This document shows, one piece after another, positions 60,960 through 64,000 of a stretch of 64,000 nucleotides of DNA. Numbering within the stretch: position 1 is the first letter of the stretch; each line of letters opens with the position of its first letter. The translations under genes and the position numbers were made by a program. The notes below the pieces were generated by a model. That model was not told the DNA's origin, ran no database searches, and saw only the letters and a program-made list of their open reading frames with translations. Source of the stretch: Longimicrobiales bacterium (GTDB taxonomy: Bacteria; Gemmatimonadota; Gemmatimonadetes; Longimicrobiales; Gaopeijiaceae); NCBI GenBank assembly GCA_951828585.1, contig OX639991.1:2636576-2700575 (forward strand), written 5' to 3'.

Positions 60960-61559
60960 TCAGGCCGTGTCGGAGTCGGCAGCGGCCTCGGCTTCGGCAG
61001 GTTCCCCGTCTTCGGAGGCGGCGGAGGTCTCCTCGGCTTCGGCTTCTTCCGCCCCGGCGCTGGCGGCGGTGGCTTCCGTCTCGGCGCGAGCGGACGCGGC
61101 GGCGTCTTCGTCGTCGGTCGCGGGAGCGGACTCGGCGGCGTCTCCGTCGTCGGTCGCGGGAGCGGACTCGGCGGCGTCTCCGTCGTCGGTCGCGGGAGCG
61201 GAGGCGGCGGCGTCTTTGTCGTCGGTCGCGGCTTCGGCGGCCGCCCCGTTTTCGGCTGCGGCATCCGCACACGCGTCGTCATCGGCACGCGCGCCGGCCA
61301 GCGCCACGGTGTCGTCTCCTCCTGCACGCGCCCTCGATACCAGGCTCCCGACCGTCGGGGACACGATGGCGCCCTGGCCCACCCAGTAGTCCACGCGCTC
61401 CAGGTCGACCTTCAGCGTGGCCGGGTGGGAGACGGGCTGGTAGTAGCCGAGGTTCTCGACGAAGCGGCCGTCGCGAGGGGCACGGGTGTCGGTGACGACG
61501 ATGCGGTAGTGGGGCTGCTTCTTCTTCCCCATCCGCCGGAGGCGAATCTTTACGGACAT
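60960..61559 (-). CDS. rpsP: 30S ribosomal protein S16 with long acidic repeat tail
   Basis: 199 residues, about twice the usual 80-100. The S16 core is complete and conserved in residues 1-80: [40 protein letters not shown] and [19 protein letters not shown]. The rest (about 85-199) is almost only Ala, Asp, Glu, Ser, Thr and Pro, including a 12-residue repeat ([12 protein letters not shown]) encoded by a 36-bp tandem repeat. Such an anionic tail would lie outside the fold. Ala/Glu-rich S16 tails are known in some Actinobacteria, but this one is long. Start 61559 is the family start; ffh is 15 bases upstream. Confidence 0.95.
   Translation of the reverse strand: MSVKIRLRRMGKKKQPHYRIVVTDTRAPRDGRFVENLGYYQPVSHPATLKVDLERVDYWVGQGAIVSPTVGSLVSRARAGGDDTVALAGARADDDACADAAAENGAAAEAATDDKDAAASAPATDDGDAAESAPATDDGDAAESAPATDDEDAAASARAETEATAASAGAEEAEAEETSAASEDGEPAEAEAAADSDTA
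61102..61239. repeat. 36-bp tandem repeat inside rpsP
   Basis: Units starting at 61102, 61138 and 61174, with a fourth partial unit at 61210-61239. Each begins GCGTCTCCGTCGTCGGTCGC or a close variant and encodes [12 protein letters not shown] on the minus strand. Copies 2 and 3 are nearly identical, as expected for a length-variable repeat. Confidence 0.9.
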
Positions 61560-61573
61560 TGGCTCTGTTCGGT

Positions 61574-62887
<1,314 letters not shown>

Positions 62888-63012
62888 CGGTGTCCGCAAT
62901 GGAAGCGGTACAGCCTTTAAACATAGCTGGAATGGGGATGGGATTCAATGTGAGTGAAGGGAGGCCGGGAAAGCGAGGGTTAGGAGCAACTCAGTTGACG
63001 GGTCTACGCAGA

Positions 63013-63428
63013 TCAACCGCGCGACCGCTTGCCCAGAAAGAAGCCGACGGCGAGAAAACCACCGGCCGCAAGTGCGTGAGTGACCAACTGGAACGCGATC
63101 TTTCGCTGGTCCTCACCCCCCCAGAACAACATGAACAACACCAGACCCAGGAGGACGATGCCGACACCTGCGCCATCCATGTCAGCTTCATCACATGGGT
63201 GAGCCGCCGATTTCGATAGGCGTCGTCGCGGTGCAGTCGGTCCGTATGGTAGCGGTACTGTCGCTCATCGGCTGCGTCCAGCTTCGCGAATCCCTCCCGC
63301 ATCGCGTCAACCGCGCGGTCCCGGCTGGCGATCCGCTCGCGCTCGACTGCAAGCATCTCGCCCCAAAGCTCGAGCTGTCCATCGGGGTCCACGTGTTTGG
63401 TCACCTTCCCGCTCGAATCGTCGCTCAC
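63013..63428 (-). pseudogene. Small helical-membrane protein gene with frameshift
   Basis: A GTG at 63428 overlaps the upstream stop (GTGA) and starts VSDDSSGKVTKHVDPDGQLE, then a charged helix (RERIASRDRAVDAMREGFAK, HTDRLHRDDAYRNRRLTHVM). Near about 63180 (GCTGACATGGATGG) register changes. The protein-like continuation is GVGIVLLGLVLFMLFWGGED then QLVTHALAAGGFLAVGFFLG and KRSRG, ending at 63013, whereas the original frame turns into Cys/Ser noise. The whole would be about 137 residues: a cytoplasmic coiled coil plus two TM segments. It is either a frameshift or two overlapping genes with an ATG at the shift point. No family recognised. Confidence 0.55.
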
Positions 63429-63700
63429 CGGTAGGCCACCGTCTTCTTGTAGGCCGACTTGCCGCCAATGCGCGAGTCGGGCGTGACCCCCGATTCGGCC
63501 ATGTCCGCGAACGCCTCCATCGCCAAGCGGAGTGATACGGTATAGACCCGAAAACCGCCGTAGGGAGACTCGTCCACGCGGGTCACGGCATCGGGGGCCA
63601 CCGGCGAAGCCTTGCGTCGGCCAGCCTCTTCGAAGGCTTCCTCCCACGTAGCGCAATGAGCATCCGGGATCAGCCGCGGCAGAATGTCCAAGCGTAGCAT
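63425..63700 (-). CDS. Hypothetical small protein, first of coupled pair
   Basis: 91 residues; ribosome site AGGAGG before ATG 63700. Compact alpha/beta composition (MLRLDILPRLIPDAHCATWE, VTRVDESPYGGFRVYTVSLR, LAMEAFADMAES). The C-terminus SRIGGKSAYKKTVAYR is conserved-looking and basic. No signal peptide, no recognised family. Its stop overlaps the next gene's start, so it is cotranslated with the small membrane protein. Confidence 0.5.
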   Translation of the reverse strand: MLRLDILPRLIPDAHCATWEEAFEEAGRRKASPVAPDAVTRVDESPYGGFRVYTVSLRLAMEAFADMAESGVTPDSRIGGKSAYKKTVAYR

Positions 63701-63906
63701 TCCCAGCCTCCTGACGGTTGGTGAACTTGTCGGGCCAAGGTAGTCTGACCGCGAAGCGGCGTCCAACGACGAACGATACGACCCAGCATTCCAGCCGTTT
63801 CACCCAGCGCCCAGCAACCCTGCTTCAATACCATACACCATCCAGAGGGACAGTTCCATGTTGGTACGGGACTGCTTGGCACCGCGGCCCCCCCTCAATG
63901 CACCGC
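63701..63906. other. Gap between purA and the small gene pair
   Basis: No gene, RNA or clear hairpin recognised. Probably holds the promoter of the pair at 63700. Confidence 0.3.
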
Positions 63907-64000
63907 TCACCTCCCGCGGATCACCTGGCTGCGCCTCGTGCCCACCGAGACCATCACGATGGGCGCACCCACCAGCTCCTCGATGCGGTGCAGGTAGGCG
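63907..64000 (-). CDS. purA: Adenylosuccinate synthetase, C-terminal end only
   Basis: The last about 30 residues, AYLHRIEELVGAPIVMVSVG then TRRSQVIRGR and stop (63907), match the C-terminus of PurA (YLxxIEELVGxPIxxxSxGPxRxxxI). The rest lies beyond the window. PurA joins aspartate to IMP in AMP synthesis. The call rests on this short but typical tail. Confidence 0.72.
   Translation of the reverse strand, partial: AYLHRIEELVGAPIVMVSVGTRRSQVIRGR

Noticed and set aside
61102-61239. CRISPR-like array
   Set aside because: Regular 36-bp units without unique spacers, in frame within rpsP, so a coding tandem repeat. No array was seen elsewhere in the window.

Overview
The window is high-GC bacterial DNA, and its gene content points to a Gemmatimonadota-like organism. 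This assignment is an inference from gene content, not a marker search. The signs are many secreted S9, M20 and GGT hydrolases, sortilin/BNR-repeat proteins, TonB-C-domain lipoproteins, a DUF2911 protein, a PQQ-type sugar dehydrogenase-like lipoprotein, and a housekeeping block (ffh-rpsP-rimM-trmD, rplS-rnhB-tRNA-Lys) with the tail of purA at the far edge. The giant FN3-repeat barrel protein, the scattered IS remnants and the many small frameshifted genes would fit a host-associated lineage undergoing genome decay. That too is inference.

Layout. 1-13.0 kb: secreted and periplasmic enzymes (P1 peptidase, M20 amidohydrolase, NHL lipoprotein, two coupled TonB-domain lipoproteins, a large sortilin-type protein, a cyanophycinase-like protein), plus a beta-flower ORF with an in-frame stop and a frameshifted HEPN gene. 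13.0-18.6 kb: a scrapyard with a duplicated and internally deleted S9 peptidase tail, a pair of coupled propeller lipoproteins whose upstream member is cut by an IS3 remnant, a small secreted Cys-rich peptide, and a gamma-glutamyltransferase pseudogene cut by an IS1380 remnant. 18.6-29.0 kb: S9 peptidase, MATE exporter, SRPBCC/NTF2 protein, Tat-exported aldo/keto reductase, and a translationally coupled BNR protein/Ig-like lipoprotein pair. 29.0-33.8 kb: repeat-rich intergenic DNA, two small hypotheticals, a decayed tyrosine integrase with a TraD-like fragment, and an orphan D12 adenine methylase. 33.8-40.6 kb: amidohydrolase, methyltransferase, GGT, MazEF, DUF2911, PQQ-type lipoprotein. 41.2-44.5 kb: a compact defence-type cluster. 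44.7-57.5 kb: a broken mtnA, tandem paralogous lipoproteins, a low-complexity-rich S9 peptidase, a 2013-residue FN3 autotransporter-like protein and an alpha/beta hydrolase. 57.8-64 kb: the housekeeping block.

How the parts may work together. Most intact genes encode exported proteins that degrade or bind peptides and glycans at the cell surface. Five copies of one AT-rich palindromic element (TAATGT-N6/7-ACAT core) lie beside such genes at 6.98, 13.11, 18.57, 23.76 and 29.33 kb, and look like operators for one shared regulator, possibly PadR type. The best candidates for undescribed systems are (a) the small Cys-rich secreted peptide upstream of two coupled propeller lipoproteins, which resembles the arrangement of NVEALA-type peptides in Bacteroidetes, and (b) the Phd / HsdR-remnant / XRE-ImmA / DUF4411-PIN / 424-residue HEPN-like cluster. 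Broken genes are common: mtnA has both a frameshift and a catalytic Asp-to-Tyr change, and the integrase, HEPN gene, GGT copy, one propeller and two small membrane proteins are also damaged.
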